In this document: positions 8,356 through 17,352 of the stretch, one piece after another
Layout: every line of letters begins with the position of its first letter
Position numbering within the stretch: the stretch's first letter is position 1
NCBI RefSeq assembly: GCF_900114415.1
Contig: NZ_FOSZ01000009.1
Coordinates: forward strand, 62,001 to 126,000
Source of the DNA: Shimia haliotis
GTDB lineage: Bacteria; Pseudomonadota; Alphaproteobacteria; Rhodobacterales; Rhodobacteraceae
DNA: 64,000 nucleotides
Direction of reading: 5' to 3'
The notes under the pieces: model-generated
The model's database searches: none
What the model saw: only the letters and a program-made list of their open reading frames with translations
What the model was told of the DNA's origin: nothing
Position numbers and translations under genes: made by a program

Positions 8356-8916
8356 TTAGTGCAGCTTGGCGTCCACCTCGGCAATGCCAGACTCGATCAG
8401 CTTGTTGGCGTCAGCCGCCGACATCTGCTTGGTGATCACGTCCTCGGCTGCAGCAATTGCCACAACGATGGCCTGATCACGCACTTCTTTGACAGCGGAA
8501 GCTTCCGCAGACGCGATCTGATCCTTCGCAGCGGCGAGGCGGCGTTCGATAGACTGAGCCAAATCTTCCTTGGCCTGAACAGCGGCCTTCTGGGCCTCGT
8601 CCTTGGCTTGCGCGACGATGCGCTCTGCCTGCTCCTGAACTTCACGCTGCTTGCGCTCGTAAGAAGCCAGAACTGTCTGAGCTTCTTCACGCAGGGCGCG
8701 CGCTTCGTCCAGTTCCGATTTGATGTCCTCGGCGCGCTTGTCCAGCATGCCACCCAGAAGGGACGGCACTTTGAAGTAAAACAGCACAGCGATGAACAGC
8801 AAGAAGCCGAGCGTCACGATAAAGTCGGTATTCTTCAGCGAGAAGAACGGGCCGCTTGCGGCGAATGCCGGGCTTGCCAGCATCAGGGCTGCGACGGTTG
8901 CGAATGTTGTGCGCAT
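8356..8916 (-). CDS. atpF: F0F1 ATP synthase subunit b
   Basis: A 186-residue peripheral-stalk subunit. An N-terminal hydrophobic stretch (AALMLASPAFAAS) is followed by a membrane segment (TLGFLLFIAVLFYF) and a long charged coiled coil rich in Ala, Glu and Lys. The last gene of the five-gene F0 operon, 5 bases after b'. Photosynthetic bacteria and their relatives carry b and b' as separate genes, as here. Confidence 0.96.
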   Translation of the reverse strand: MRTTFATVAALMLASPAFAASGPFFSLKNTDFIVTLGFLLFIAVLFYFKVPSLLGGMLDKRAEDIKSELDEARALREEAQTVLASYERKQREVQEQAERIVAQAKDEAQKAAVQAKEDLAQSIERRLAAAKDQIASAEASAVKEVRDQAIVVAIAAAEDVITKQMSAADANKLIESGIAEVDAKLH

Positions 8917-8921
8917 CGATC

Positions 8922-9464
8922 TTACCCTTTCATCCGGTCAGCGACCGCTTTGGTCACAGCGTCGGCATCTGCTTTGCCACCCAGTGCTGCCACAACCTCG
9001 TTTGCGGTTGCGTCGGCAACTTCCTGGATGCTTTCCAGAGCGCCTGCGCGGATCTCGGCGATTGCCTTCTCCGACTCGGCGGCCTTGGCGGAAATCTCCG
9101 CATCTGCCTTTGCGGTTGCGTCGTCCAGTTCTGCCTGGATCTCAGCCTTGGCTTCCGCAATGATACGCTGCGCTTCAACGCGCGCATCCGCGAGAGCCTG
9201 ATTGTAGGCTTCTTCCGCTTCCACAGCTTTCGCCTTCAGCTCTTCAGCTGCGGCGATGTCATTCGTAATGGTCCCCTGGCGCTCGGCCAGAACCGCGGCG
9301 ATCCGCGGCAGCGCAATGCGCGACAGGACGAAATAGATCACGACCAGCGTGATCAAAAGCCAGAAAATCTGGTTGCCCCAGTTCGTAAAATCGAGCTGCG
9401 GCATGCCCGGTGCAGAAGCAGCGTCTGCGGCGTGGCTTGCGGCGTCGGTTGTTGTGGTCGCCAT
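8922..9464 (-). CDS. atpF2: F0F1 ATP synthase subunit b'
   Basis: A 180-residue second stalk subunit (b'). A Thr/Ala-rich start is followed by a transmembrane segment ([16 protein letters not shown], about 33-48) and a long coiled coil with [12 protein letters not shown] at its beginning, typical of b'. It forms the heterodimeric stator with b. It is preceded by GGAGGAC and separated from atpE by 83 bases that hold a strong hairpin. Confidence 0.95.
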   Translation of the reverse strand: MATTTTDAASHAADAASAPGMPQLDFTNWGNQIFWLLITLVVIYFVLSRIALPRIAAVLAERQGTITNDIAAAEELKAKAVEAEEAYNQALADARVEAQRIIAEAKAEIQAELDDATAKADAEISAKAAESEKAIAEIRAGALESIQEVADATANEVVAALGGKADADAVTKAVADRMKG

Positions 9465-9494
9465 AACGTCCTCCTGGGAACTTCCATTTGATTA

Positions 9495-9524
9495 CGGGTG
9501 GGGCACCAAAGGTGCCCGCACCCG
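9495..9524. promoter_or_regulatory. Intercistronic hairpin between atpE and atpF2
   Basis: GGGCACC/GGTGCCC pairs around AAA, extended by CGGGTG/CACCCG with one bulged G. No T-run follows on the minus strand, so it is more likely an mRNA processing or stabilising element than a terminator. Confidence 0.55.
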
Positions 9525-9547
9525 CACGTAAGGATGGTTCCGTAGGC

Positions 9548-9772
9548 TTAGACGGCGAACATCAGCAGCAGAGCAACCAGGAACGAGAAGATGCCCAGTG
9601 CTTCTGCGAATGCGATGCCGATGAAGAGGGTAGCAGTCTGCGAAGCAGCTGCGGAGGGGTTGCGCAGAGCGCCGGCCAGGTAGTTGCCTGCAACGTTACC
9701 AACACCGATTGCGGCTGCGCCGGAACCGATTGCTGCGAGACCTGCGCCGATGTGTGCGAGTTGACCTTCCAT
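9548..9772 (-). CDS. atpE: F0F1 ATP synthase subunit c
   Basis: The proteolipid c-ring subunit, 74 residues. Two transmembrane helices are joined by the polar loop RNP (residues 37-39), and the proton-carrying acid is Glu57 in FAEALGIF. Helix 1 has the Gly/Ala repeat [17 protein letters not shown] needed for tight ring packing. AAGGAG lies close upstream of the ATG. c is needed in about tenfold excess over the other subunits. Confidence 0.98.
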   Translation of the reverse strand: MEGQLAHIGAGLAAIGSGAAAIGVGNVAGNYLAGALRNPSAAASQTATLFIGIAFAEALGIFSFLVALLLMFAV

Positions 9773-9824
9773 GGGTGTATCTCCTTACGATTGGAAGTTA
9801 ATAGGTAGATGAGGTTCAGGACCG

Positions 9825-10583
9825 TTAGTGCGAAGGATGCAGAGCGTCTTTCAGGTACACACAGGTCAGAATGGTAAACACGTAGGCCTGAATGAAGGCC
9901 ACGAGGACTTCAAGACCATACATTGCGGTGATCGCCACAACCGACACGGGGCTGACCACTGCGATCGCGGCGAAGCCTGCGAACACTTTGATCACCGCGT
10001 GGCCTGCCATCACGTTACCCGCAAGACGGATAGAGTGGCTGACGGGGCGGACGAAGTAGGAAATCAGTTCGATGACCGCGAGGATCGGACGCAGCGCGAG
10101 CGGCGCGCTGGAAACCCAGAAGAGGCCAAGGAAGCCTGCGCCGTTCTTGACGAAACCAACGATGGTCACGGTCAGGAACACCAGCAGCGCCAGCACCACA
10201 GTCACGGCAAAGTGGCTGGTGGTGGTGAAGGACATCGGGATCAGGCCAAGGAAGTTGGCGAACACGATGAACATGAAGAGCGTCATGATGTAGGGGAAGA
10301 ACTTGACCGCATCCTTGCCGGCCACATCTTCAACCATCTTGTAGATGAAACCGTAAGCCAGTTCGCCGATCGACTGGCTGCGCGAAGGAATAACTGCGCG
10401 GCGACGGGTGCCGAATACCATCATTGCCACAACCGCAACGACGGCCAAAGCCATCCAAAGGGTCGCGTTGGTGGGGGTGTACCAGTGGATTGTGTCGCCA
10501 CCAAACAAAGGTTTGATGATGAACTGATCCATCGGGTGAAATACCAGACCGCCTTCTTCTGCGCCGTGTGCTTCGCTTGCCAC
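9825..10583 (-). CDS. atpB: F0F1 ATP synthase subunit a
   Basis: A 252-residue polytopic proton-channel subunit. The essential arginine is in [14 protein letters not shown], and the last helix has [20 protein letters not shown]. The N-terminus carries [13 protein letters not shown] before helix 1. It lies 2 bases after atpI and 52 bases before atpE. Confidence 0.98.
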   Translation of the reverse strand: MASEAHGAEEGGLVFHPMDQFIIKPLFGGDTIHWYTPTNATLWMALAVVAVVAMMVFGTRRRAVIPSRSQSIGELAYGFIYKMVEDVAGKDAVKFFPYIMTLFMFIVFANFLGLIPMSFTTTSHFAVTVVLALLVFLTVTIVGFVKNGAGFLGLFWVSSAPLALRPILAVIELISYFVRPVSHSIRLAGNVMAGHAVIKVFAGFAAIAVVSPVSVVAITAMYGLEVLVAFIQAYVFTILTCVYLKDALHPSH

Positions 10584-10585
10584 GT

Positions 10586-10921
10586 TCAGTTCCTCTCGTT
10601 TTTCTCGGCCTCTTCGGCCAATTTCTCCGCCTCGATCTCTTTGGCTGACCGCATCATGGTTTTGATGCCCGCCGTAAGACCCAGCAATGTAAACAGCAAC
10701 ATAAATAGCGGGATTGTTCCAAACAGAACGTCGAGCCCGTATCCGATGCCAAAGCCGATCCCGAGACCGGCCACTAATTCAATCACCATGCGCCATGCCA
10801 GATTGGCCGCCGAATAGTGCTCGTCAACGCGGGGTTTCGGGTCCTGGGCCTTTTTGGCCGCCTCGATCCGGTCGTGCAGACGTTGCATCTGCTCCTTTTG
10901 GTCCGGTTCGGTCACGCGCAA
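10586..10921 (-). CDS. atpI: ATP synthase accessory protein AtpI/AtpZ
   Basis: A 111-residue protein with two membrane helices ([20 protein letters not shown] and [16 protein letters not shown]) and charged ends, first in the F0 operon. The family helps c-ring assembly and may take part in Mg2+ handling. The F1 genes are not in this window, the usual split in this group. Confidence 0.9.
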   Translation of the reverse strand: MRVTEPDQKEQMQRLHDRIEAAKKAQDPKPRVDEHYSAANLAWRMVIELVAGLGIGFGIGYGLDVLFGTIPLFMLLFTLLGLTAGIKTMMRSAKEIEAEKLAEEAEKNERN

Positions 10922-11171
10922 AATCCCTCCGCTGATGTTGGCGTATTGCTACGGTGCAGCGCGCCATGAGTCAACGGCAATGATCGAGATGTTCGAACCA
11001 ACTTAAATCGTTGTTATTATGAGTATTTTTTCAAGAAAGAAGCATGGGCGGCGCATCGCCGCAGGGCGGACTGACGGAGTTAGAAGAGGATTTCGCATAT
11101 TCAACGAAACGGTTTAGTTTTGAACCACCCACACCTTGACCCCTGCCCTTCCCACCGCTACCCCCAAGACC

Positions 11172-11522
11172 GTGACCAATACCAACGCCCTTGATACCGT
11201 CTTCTCGGCCCTCGCGGACCCGACCCGCCGCGAAATCCTCAACATGCTGCTTGAGGACGACATGGCCGTGACTGATGTGGCTGAACCCTTTGACATGTCT
11301 CTCGCCGCAATCTCCAAGCACCTGGTGATCCTTGCCGGCGCCGGTCTGATCTCTCAGGAAAAGCGTGGGCGGGTAAAGTGGTGCAAGCTGGAACCTGACG
11401 CCTTGCGCGCCGCCTCGGTCTGGATGCAGGGGTTTGGGCAATTCGAACCGGTGAACCTTGATGCCTTTGAGCGGTTTCTGGAAACCGAATTCAGCGAGAC
11501 GCCCGCAGACACGCCCGAATGA
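11172..11522 (+). CDS. ArsR-family transcriptional regulator
   Basis: A winged-helix repressor of about 116 residues. It has the family opening LDTVFSALADPTRREIL and a recognition helix in MSLAAISKHLVILAGAGLI. No metal-binding CxC motif is visible, so it probably senses something other than arsenite or zinc. I chose GTG 11172 because it matches the usual N-terminal length; an in-frame TTG at 11136 is possible, and neither has a clear ribosome site. The partly symmetric sequence at 11101-11123 (TCAACGAAACGGTTTAGTTT...) could be its operator. Its 3' end overlaps the convergent DfsB gene by 32 bases. Confidence 0.85.
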   Translation: MTNTNALDTVFSALADPTRREILNMLLEDDMAVTDVAEPFDMSLAAISKHLVILAGAGLISQEKRGRVKWCKLEPDALRAASVWMQGFGQFEPVNLDAFERFLETEFSETPADTPE

Positions 11523-11988
11523 ACTTCGCCGCCGACCGGTAATGCGACGGCGCCGCTGCCTCGGCCCAGCGCCCGGTGGTCCATTTGTTGTTCGCGCCCT
11601 TCATCGGCCCACCATAGAGCGCCGCTTGGTCCAGAGATCCAACAAAATCCATCCACCGCCCATGCGCTGCAATCAACTCGGACCGCGCGGTTTCCCAGCT
11701 TACGTCTGCCTTCCGCGCCAACAAATCGGCATTATAGGCTTTCAAGTCGTTCCACTTGTACCCCTCTGCCGGGAAATACACCGTCTTCCCCACCTGTCCG
11801 TCCTGATACCAGCCAAGGAACAGGTCCACCCAATGCGCCCGATGCACCAACACATCACGCATTGACCAACCGGCCTCAAACGCCTGCCCTGCCAAATCCG
11901 GTGGCACGTCCTCCAAAAGCTCGCTCAATTTGGCAAACTCCTTCTCGGCGACAGCGAGCAGATCGACTTGGTTGGTTGCAGCAGGCAT
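11491..11988 (-). CDS. ClbS/DfsB-family four-helix-bundle protein
   Basis: A 165-residue DinB-like helical-bundle protein. The pattern FEAGWSMRDVLVHRAHWVDLFLGWY is typical of the ClbS/DfsB group, named after a colibactin-resistance protein and damage-inducible relatives. W and H residues such as HW (about 51-52) and the late SHYRSAAKFIRA fit the fold. The substrate is unknown. It overlaps the end of the ArsR gene tail to tail. Confidence 0.8.
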   Translation of the reverse strand: MPAATNQVDLLAVAEKEFAKLSELLEDVPPDLAGQAFEAGWSMRDVLVHRAHWVDLFLGWYQDGQVGKTVYFPAEGYKWNDLKAYNADLLARKADVSWETARSELIAAHGRWMDFVGSLDQAALYGGPMKGANNKWTTGRWAEAAAPSHYRSAAKFIRACLRASR

Positions 11989-12095
11989 GGCTCTCTTCCT
12001 CAGGTAAGCCCGAGCCTAGCACGCAGCGACGCTCCCAACCTTGCCCCACATCAAACCCGCGGGGGCTGGCTAGTGGAAGGTCGGCCCAAGCGGGC

Positions 12096-12977
12096 CTACC
12101 CCTCGTCCCTGAGCAACATCACCAACGCCACTGCGGTCAAAGCAATGCCAACCAGCACCAGTCCCGTCGGCGCCCCATGGCCAAGCCCGATCTCCCAGCA
12201 AATCACCCATGTCGGCACAAGGTAGGTATAGGCCATGACCTTTGAACTCGGCAGTTCCAGCGCCGCAAACTGCAACAGCACAAAGGTCGCTGCGCTGGCA
12301 AAGACCGCCAAATAGACAATGGTGCCCCACACCAACGGCCGCAGGTTGGCCCAATCGGTTGCGCGCAGGTCCTGCCAGCCCCAAAGCGTCAATATCAGCA
12401 ACCCCGCCAGAAGCATGCCAAAGGTAAAGACAAACGGCCGCTCCCCGCGATTGAGCTTGCGCACCATGGGCGTATAGGCCGCATGCGCCACACAGCCCCA
12501 GAAATAGTAGATCTCTCCCTGCCCGACCTCAAAGCGCCGAAACGCTGCCCAATCCGCGCGAAAAATCACCCAAAGCGCGCCGATCGCGCCCATCCCCAGC
12601 GCCAGAAACATCCATTTCGTGGTGATCTGGCGCAGCAGAACCCAACCAAACCCCGCAGACATCAACGGCGTCAGCGTGAACACCGCGGCCGTACTCACCG
12701 GATGCGCCGTCTTCAGCCCCTCAAACATCAACACAAAATAAATAGCAAAAAGCCCGCCCAGCACCAGATACCGCCACGGCGCGCGCCACGTGCTTGCCGG
12801 AATGCCGCCGGTGGCCATCGCGGCAATGCCGATTACGCCCCCTGCAATCAAGAACCGCACCGCGTTAAGTGCAGCCGGCGCCACCTCGTTGGCCACCATC
12901 CCGCCAAGCGAAAACGACCCCGCCACCAGCGCCGAAAAGGTCAGCATGGCAAGGTGCCCCTTTCCTGCGCCCGTCAT
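12096..12977 (-). CDS. DMT-family (EamA) transporter
   Basis: About 293 residues with ten predicted membrane helices in two EamA repeats, each near 140 residues. Examples are ALVAGSFSLGGMVANEVAP at the start and LVLVGIALTAVALVMLL at the end. Members export metabolites or amino acids. ATG 12977 overlaps the stop of the upstream LysR gene as ATGA, which suggests translational coupling; ATG 12989 is an alternative. The substrate is unknown. Confidence 0.88.
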   Translation of the reverse strand: MTGAGKGHLAMLTFSALVAGSFSLGGMVANEVAPAALNAVRFLIAGGVIGIAAMATGGIPASTWRAPWRYLVLGGLFAIYFVLMFEGLKTAHPVSTAAVFTLTPLMSAGFGWVLLRQITTKWMFLALGMGAIGALWVIFRADWAAFRRFEVGQGEIYYFWGCVAHAAYTPMVRKLNRGERPFVFTFGMLLAGLLILTLWGWQDLRATDWANLRPLVWGTIVYLAVFASAATFVLLQFAALELPSSKVMAYTYLVPTWVICWEIGLGHGAPTGLVLVGIALTAVALVMLLRDEG

Positions 12978-13855
12978 TCCGGCAGCCATCCTTTGGCCCG
13001 TTCCTTCAGGAACGACAGAAACGTCTGCACCTTAGTGGTGCGATGCAGGTCAACATGTGTCACCAGCCGGATTCGCACATCCCACTCCGGGCGCGGCGGC
13101 AACACTTCATGTAACGCGGGATCGTCTAATCCCGCCAAAATAGACAGAAACCCCAGCCCTGCACCGTCACGCACGGCCGCCGCGATGCCGCGATCGGACG
13201 TCGAACGGAACACCACATTTTCGCGCGGCAGATTGTCCTTCAACCACTGATAAAACGGCGCACGGCTGTCGATGTTATCGTGCGCCACAAACCGGTGATT
13301 CACCAAATCTGCCTCGTCCTTGGGCATGCCCCACCGCGAGATATAAGCATCAGACGCATACAAAGCTGACGGCAATCGCACCAGCTCCTGCACCACATTG
13401 TCGGGCTGTTCCGTTCCTTGTCCGGCCCGCACCGCCACATGGGCCTCCCCGTATTCCAACCGAAATACCCGGTCCCCGGTCAGAAACCGCACAACCAAAT
13501 CCGGATGCGCAGCCTGAAACTCGGCCAGAACCGGCGCCAGTAGCGATGCAAACCCGCCAAGCGAGGTCACAACCAACTCTCCCGAAACGTCTTCGCCCCG
13601 ACCTTTCATGCGGCCTTCCAGTTGGCCGAACTGGTCATCCGTGGCCTGCGCCACACGCATCAGATCCTGCCCCGCCTCCGTGGCCGTATAGCCGCGCGCG
13701 TGGCGCTGAAACAGCTTCAAGCCCAGCTTGCTCTCAAGCGAGTCGATATGGCGGATCACAGTAGCATGATGCACGCCAAGAACATCCGCAGCCCCGCTCA
13801 CGGTTCCCAGTCGCGCCACCTGATACGCTGTGCGGATCTCGTCCCAATTGTCCAT
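12974..13855 (-). CDS. LysR-family transcriptional regulator
   Basis: A 293-residue LysR protein. The N-terminal helix-turn-helix (AYQVARLGTVSGAADVLGVH, then TVIRHIDSLESKLGLKLF) is followed by a periplasmic-binding-fold effector domain. The start at 13855 is set by GAGGGG eight bases upstream. It is divergent from azoR-doxX across 128 bases that contain operator-like repeats, and its own downstream gene is the DMT exporter. It probably controls one or both. Confidence 0.92.
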   Translation of the reverse strand: MDNWDEIRTAYQVARLGTVSGAADVLGVHHATVIRHIDSLESKLGLKLFQRHARGYTATEAGQDLMRVAQATDDQFGQLEGRMKGRGEDVSGELVVTSLGGFASLLAPVLAEFQAAHPDLVVRFLTGDRVFRLEYGEAHVAVRAGQGTEQPDNVVQELVRLPSALYASDAYISRWGMPKDEADLVNHRFVAHDNIDSRAPFYQWLKDNLPRENVVFRSTSDRGIAAAVRDGAGLGFLSILAGLDDPALHEVLPPRPEWDVRIRLVTHVDLHRTTKVQTFLSFLKERAKGWLPE

Positions 13856-13880
13856 TGCGGCCCCTCGCTGCATCCATTCG

Positions 13881-13934
13881 TGCATTTTTCAACACTCAAT
13901 GCGCACCCTGCGCAGTTGTGTGAATTTTTGCAAC
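13881..13934. promoter_or_regulatory. LysR-type operator region before azoR
   Basis: A near-palindrome CAATGCGCA-ccc-TGCGCAgTTG (13897-13918) is flanked by two similar 13-14 base direct repeats, TGCATTTTTCAAC (13881-13893) and TGAATTTTTGCAAC (13921-13934). The position between the divergent LysR gene and azoR fits a binding and activation site. Confidence 0.5.
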
Positions 13935-13983
13935 GGCTAAATCTCTCCCCAAGTCACAGCACACACCAAAAGGGAACCGCACC

Positions 13984-14526
13984 ATGTCCAACACTGTTCT
14001 TCATATCGACGCTTCCGCCCGTTTTGCCGACAGCCTCTCGCGCACCCAGTCCGCAGCTCAGGTTGAAAAGCTTGAGCCTGACACCGTGATCCGCCGCGAC
14101 CTGAGCGAAGGCCTGCCCTTCCTTGATGAGACCTTCACCGTCGCGACCTTTACTCCCGAAGAAAACCGCACCGACGCCCAAAAGGCCGCGCTTGCGCAAT
14201 CCGACGAACTGGTGGCTGAATTGAAAGCCGCCGACACAATCGTCATCGGCACGGCCTTGTACAACTTTTCCATCCCCGCCGTGCTCAAGGCATGGATCGA
14301 CCAGATCGCCCGCGCAGGTGTGACCTTCGCCTATACAGAAACCGGCCCCAAGGGCCTGCTGGACGGCAAAAAGGCAATCATCACAATCGCGTCCGGCGGC
14401 ACCGAAATCGGCTCTGACTTCGACTTTGCCTCATCTTATCTGCGCTTCGTTCTCGGCTTTGTGGGCATCACCGATGTCACCATTCTCGACAAAGACGGCG
14501 TCCGGATCGACGCCAAAGCCGCCTGA
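13984..14526 (+). CDS. azoR: FMN-dependent NADH-azoreductase
   Basis: A 180-residue flavodoxin-fold quinone/azo reductase. Its start VLHIDASARFADSLSR contains the FMN phosphate-binding loop, and PLYNFSIP-type sequence appears as ALYNFSIPAVLKAWIDQIARAG. GLLDGKKAIIT and IASGGTEIGSD complete the family pattern. It is about 20 residues shorter than Escherichia coli AzoR. Reduction of quinones or electrophiles by NADH is the likely role. AAGGGAA precedes the ATG. doxX follows 33 bases later. Confidence 0.92.
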   Translation: MSNTVLHIDASARFADSLSRTQSAAQVEKLEPDTVIRRDLSEGLPFLDETFTVATFTPEENRTDAQKAALAQSDELVAELKAADTIVIGTALYNFSIPAVLKAWIDQIARAGVTFAYTETGPKGLLDGKKAIITIASGGTEIGSDFDFASSYLRFVLGFVGITDVTILDKDGVRIDAKAA

Positions 14527-14559
14527 TATACACAGCAAAACACAACACACGGATATCCC

Positions 14560-14910
14560 ATGCAAAAATACGCGCTTCTCATCGCCAAAGCCCTTCTGAC
14601 ACTGGCCTTCGCCGCGGCGGGCTTCTTTAAAGTGACTGGCAACGAAATGATGGTCGGTACCTTTGACGCCATCGGCGTCGGCCAATGGTTCCGCTATGTC
14701 ACCGGTGCCATCGAACTTGGCGCAGCAGCCTTGCTCTGGCTGCCTGGCAAACAATTTCTCGCCGCCGCGCTCCTGCTTTGCACCATGGTTGGCGCGACGC
14801 TTGCTCACCTGTTCATTCTCGGCCCCTCGGCCATGCCTGCCATCGTGCTTGGCCTGATTGCCGCCTACGTGACCTACAGCCACCGCGCTCAAAATCCGCT
14901 AAGCGCCTAA
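14560..14910 (+). CDS. DoxX-family membrane protein
   Basis: A 116-residue protein with four membrane helices (KALLTLAFAAAGFFKVTG, AIELGAAALLWL, AAALLLCTMVGATLAHLFIL, PAIVLGLIAAYVTYS). GFFKVTG and the following acidic position fit DoxX-like/DUF4267-type proteins. These are often encoded beside quinone reductases, as here with azoR, and are linked to oxidative-stress tolerance. The biochemical role is not established. Confidence 0.82.
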   Translation: MQKYALLIAKALLTLAFAAAGFFKVTGNEMMVGTFDAIGVGQWFRYVTGAIELGAAALLWLPGKQFLAAALLLCTMVGATLAHLFILGPSAMPAIVLGLIAAYVTYSHRAQNPLSA

Positions 14911-14915
14911 AATTC

Positions 14916-14954
14916 GGGGCGCGGCCCTCATCAGCCCGCGCCCCAACCTTTTTG
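14916..14954 (+). terminator. Terminator after azoR-doxX
   Basis: A 9-bp stem GGGGCGCGG/CCGCGCCCC with an 11-base loop, then AACCTTTTTG. It lies 6 bases after the doxX stop. Confidence 0.85.
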
Positions 14955-15032
14955 TTCCCGAAATACACTCGTGTGCGCCGCGACTTGAAACCTCTCCAGC
15001 GGCCAGCTTCTGGTGCGATCGACCACAGCTCC

Positions 15033-15566
15033 TCACATTTCCAGAAACTCAGGCGTCACGCCGATTTTGTCGAAAAACACCCACAGATCGCTGACATCCA
15101 TCGCCACCGTCCGGTCATTCACCAACGGATGCATGTAAATCCGCGCCGCGTCCTTCACCGTCGCATCCATCACAAAACGCACGCCGGCTTCCGCTCCAGT
15201 GACCATCGCCAACGGCGTCACTGCACCCGGTCGCACACCAAGGTTCTGCATCAGCCGGTCCGCAGACCCAAACGACAGGTTTCCTACGCCCAACTGCGCC
15301 CCAAGCGCCTTAAGATCGACCTCCCGATCTTGTTCCAGCGTCACCAGATAGTTGCGCTTTTTCTTGTCGCGCAGGTACAGATTCTTGATACGAAACGCCG
15401 CTTCTCCCTGAACCACCATCGCCGCTTCAACGGACTTGGCATCCTCCACCGTGCGCAGCGGCACATGCTCGTGCAGCACATAGGAGATCCCCCAGTCGTC
15501 AAGCCGCGCCAACAAAGCATCTGAACTCACAGGTAAGCTGTCCTGAAATGCTGATGATGCGTCCAT
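15033..15566 (-). CDS. Prolyl-tRNA editing deacylase (YbaK/ProXp-ala-like)
   Basis: A 177-residue free-standing trans-editing domain related to the insertion domain of prolyl-tRNA synthetase. It contains the family core KNLYLRDKKKRNYLVTLEQD, LSFGSADRLMQNLGVRPGAVTPLA and the end HPLVNDRTVAMDVSDL. Such proteins hydrolyse Ala-tRNA(Pro) or related mischarged tRNAs in the cytoplasm. Lys54-like positions in the KNL block fit the catalytic lysine. The exact substrate (Ala or another amino acid) cannot be settled by reading. Confidence 0.87.
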   Translation of the reverse strand: MDASSAFQDSLPVSSDALLARLDDWGISYVLHEHVPLRTVEDAKSVEAAMVVQGEAAFRIKNLYLRDKKKRNYLVTLEQDREVDLKALGAQLGVGNLSFGSADRLMQNLGVRPGAVTPLAMVTGAEAGVRFVMDATVKDAARIYMHPLVNDRTVAMDVSDLWVFFDKIGVTPEFLEM

Positions 15567-15825
15567 TGCCTTCTCCCCGCTTTTGCTCTGCTATGCATAG
15601 AGCCACCACATGATCTGCGCCAGCCCTGCTATGCTTGACTCTCTCCTCTCACAGGCGTAAACGCGCGGCACTACTCCGGGAGTCTGTCAAACTTCCGGTC
15701 CCATGGCCTTTGAGCCGGGATCGCCCCCCATCAGCGCGTTGCGCCCATGGGGGACATTGGCGTTTGGCCGGTCCGTACCTATCTTCGGACCACATGATTG
15801 AAACGGTGCAAGGAGCCGCAGAGCG
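15567..15825. other. Leader/intergenic region before ffh
   Basis: No gene is supported. It includes the imperfect hairpin CCCCCAT...ATGGGGG (around 15725-15755) and the ffh ribosome site AAGGAG at 15809-15814. I looked for the SRP RNA apical signature (GGAAGCAGC-type) here and did not find it. Confidence 0.5.
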
Positions 15826-17349
15826 ATGTTTGAAAATCTAAGCGAACGCCTTTCCGGTGTCTTTGATCGTCTGACCAAACAGGGTGCCCTGTCTGAGGAC
15901 GACGTCAAAACCGCCCTGCGCGAGGTCCGCGTGGCTCTGCTTGAGGCCGACGTTTCGCTTCCCGTGGCCCGCGATTTTGTCAAAGCCGTTCAGGAAAAAG
16001 CCACCGGTCAGGCCGTCACCAAATCCATCACCCCGGGTCAGCAGGTCGTCAAGATCGTGCACGACGAACTCAAGGGCGTTTTGGCTGGCGACGATGCAGC
16101 TGATCTTGGCACTCTGAAAATTGACAACCCGCCCGCCCCGATCCTGATGGTCGGTCTGCAAGGCTCCGGTAAAACCACCACTACGGGTAAGCTCGCCAAA
16201 CGTCTGACCGACAAAGAAGGCAAGCGCGTGTTGATGGCGTCCCTCGACATCTACCGCCCTGCCGCGATGCAACAGCTTCAGGTGCTCGGCACCCAAATCG
16301 GTGTCGACACCCTGCCGATCGTTGCCGGTGAGTCGGCAGTCCAGATTGCCAAACGCGCCAAGCAACAGGCGACACTGGGCGGTTATGACGTCTACATGCT
16401 CGACACCGCGGGCCGCCTGCAAATCGACGAAACCCTCATGCAAGAGGTCGAAGACGTCCGCGACGCGGTCAACCCGCGCGAGACACTTCTGGTGGTCGAC
16501 GGCCTGACAGGTCAGGTCGCCGTTGAGGTCGCAGAAGAATTTGACGGCAAGATCGGCATCTCCGGCGTGGTCCTGACCCGTATGGACGGTGACGGCCGTG
16601 GCGGTGCAGCACTCTCGATGCGCGCCGTGACCGGCAAGCCGATCAAATTCGTCGGTTTGGGCGAAAAGATGGACGCGCTCGAAACCTTCGAGCCGGATCG
16701 TATCGCAGGCCGCATCCTTGGCATGGGCGACATCGTCGCGCTTGTTGAGAAAGCTCAGGAAACCATCGAGGCCGAACAGGCCGAAAAGATGATGAAGCGC
16801 TTTATCAAAGGCCGCTTCAACATGAACGACATGAAATCCCAGCTTGAGCAGATGCAAAAGATGGGTGGCATGGAAGGCCTGATGGGCATGATGCCTGGCA
16901 TGGCCAAGATGGCCAAAGGCGTGCAGGACGCCGGTTTTGACGACAAGATGATCACTCGCCAGATCGCGATGATCCAGTCCATGACCAAAGTGGAACGCGC
17001 CAACCCGCAAATCCTTCAGGCGTCGCGCAAAAAACGCATCGCCGCCGGCTCGGGCATGGAAGTGTCAGACCTCAACAAGCTTCTCAAGATGCAGCGCCAG
17101 ATGGGCGACATGATGAAGAAGATGGGCAAAATGGGTAAAGGCGGCATGCTGAAGCAGGCGATGAAAGCCATGGGCGGCAAAGGTGGCGCGGACATGGCCA
17201 ACATGGACCCGACCCAGATGGACCCCAAACAGCTCGAAGCTGCGGCCAAAGCGATGGGCGGCAAAGGCGGCCTTCCCGGTGGTCTGCCCGGTCTCGGCGG
17301 CGGCATGGGTCTGCCCTCCGGCCTCTCCGGCTTTGGAAAGAAAAAGTAA
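15826..17349 (+). CDS. ffh: Signal recognition particle protein Ffh
   Basis: The 507-residue SRP GTPase. The N domain is followed by the G domain with G1 GLQGSGKTTTTGKLA (about 107-121), DTAGRLQID and TRMDGDGRGGA, then the Met-rich M domain (GMEGLMGMMPGMAKMAKG) that binds signal peptides and 4.5S RNA. The C-terminal tail is rich in Gly, Met and Lys. It opens a long plus-strand cluster: GNAT genes follow 3 bases downstream. Confidence 0.98.
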   Translation: MFENLSERLSGVFDRLTKQGALSEDDVKTALREVRVALLEADVSLPVARDFVKAVQEKATGQAVTKSITPGQQVVKIVHDELKGVLAGDDAADLGTLKIDNPPAPILMVGLQGSGKTTTTGKLAKRLTDKEGKRVLMASLDIYRPAAMQQLQVLGTQIGVDTLPIVAGESAVQIAKRAKQQATLGGYDVYMLDTAGRLQIDETLMQEVEDVRDAVNPRETLLVVDGLTGQVAVEVAEEFDGKIGISGVVLTRMDGDGRGGAALSMRAVTGKPIKFVGLGEKMDALETFEPDRIAGRILGMGDIVALVEKAQETIEAEQAEKMMKRFIKGRFNMNDMKSQLEQMQKMGGMEGLMGMMPGMAKMAKGVQDAGFDDKMITRQIAMIQSMTKVERANPQILQASRKKRIAAGSGMEVSDLNKLLKMQRQMGDMMKKMGKMGKGGMLKQAMKAMGGKGGADMANMDPTQMDPKQLEAAAKAMGGKGGLPGGLPGLGGGMGLPSGLSGFGKKK

Positions 17350-17352
17350 CCC

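Noticed and set aside
15635-15841. Short plus-strand frame before ffh
   Set aside because: It has no ribosome site, overlaps the ffh start and encodes a low-complexity basic sequence.
15838-17010. Open frame of 390 codons antisense to ffh
   Set aside because: Composition is typical of a complementary-strand shadow, and no ribosome site or family is visible.
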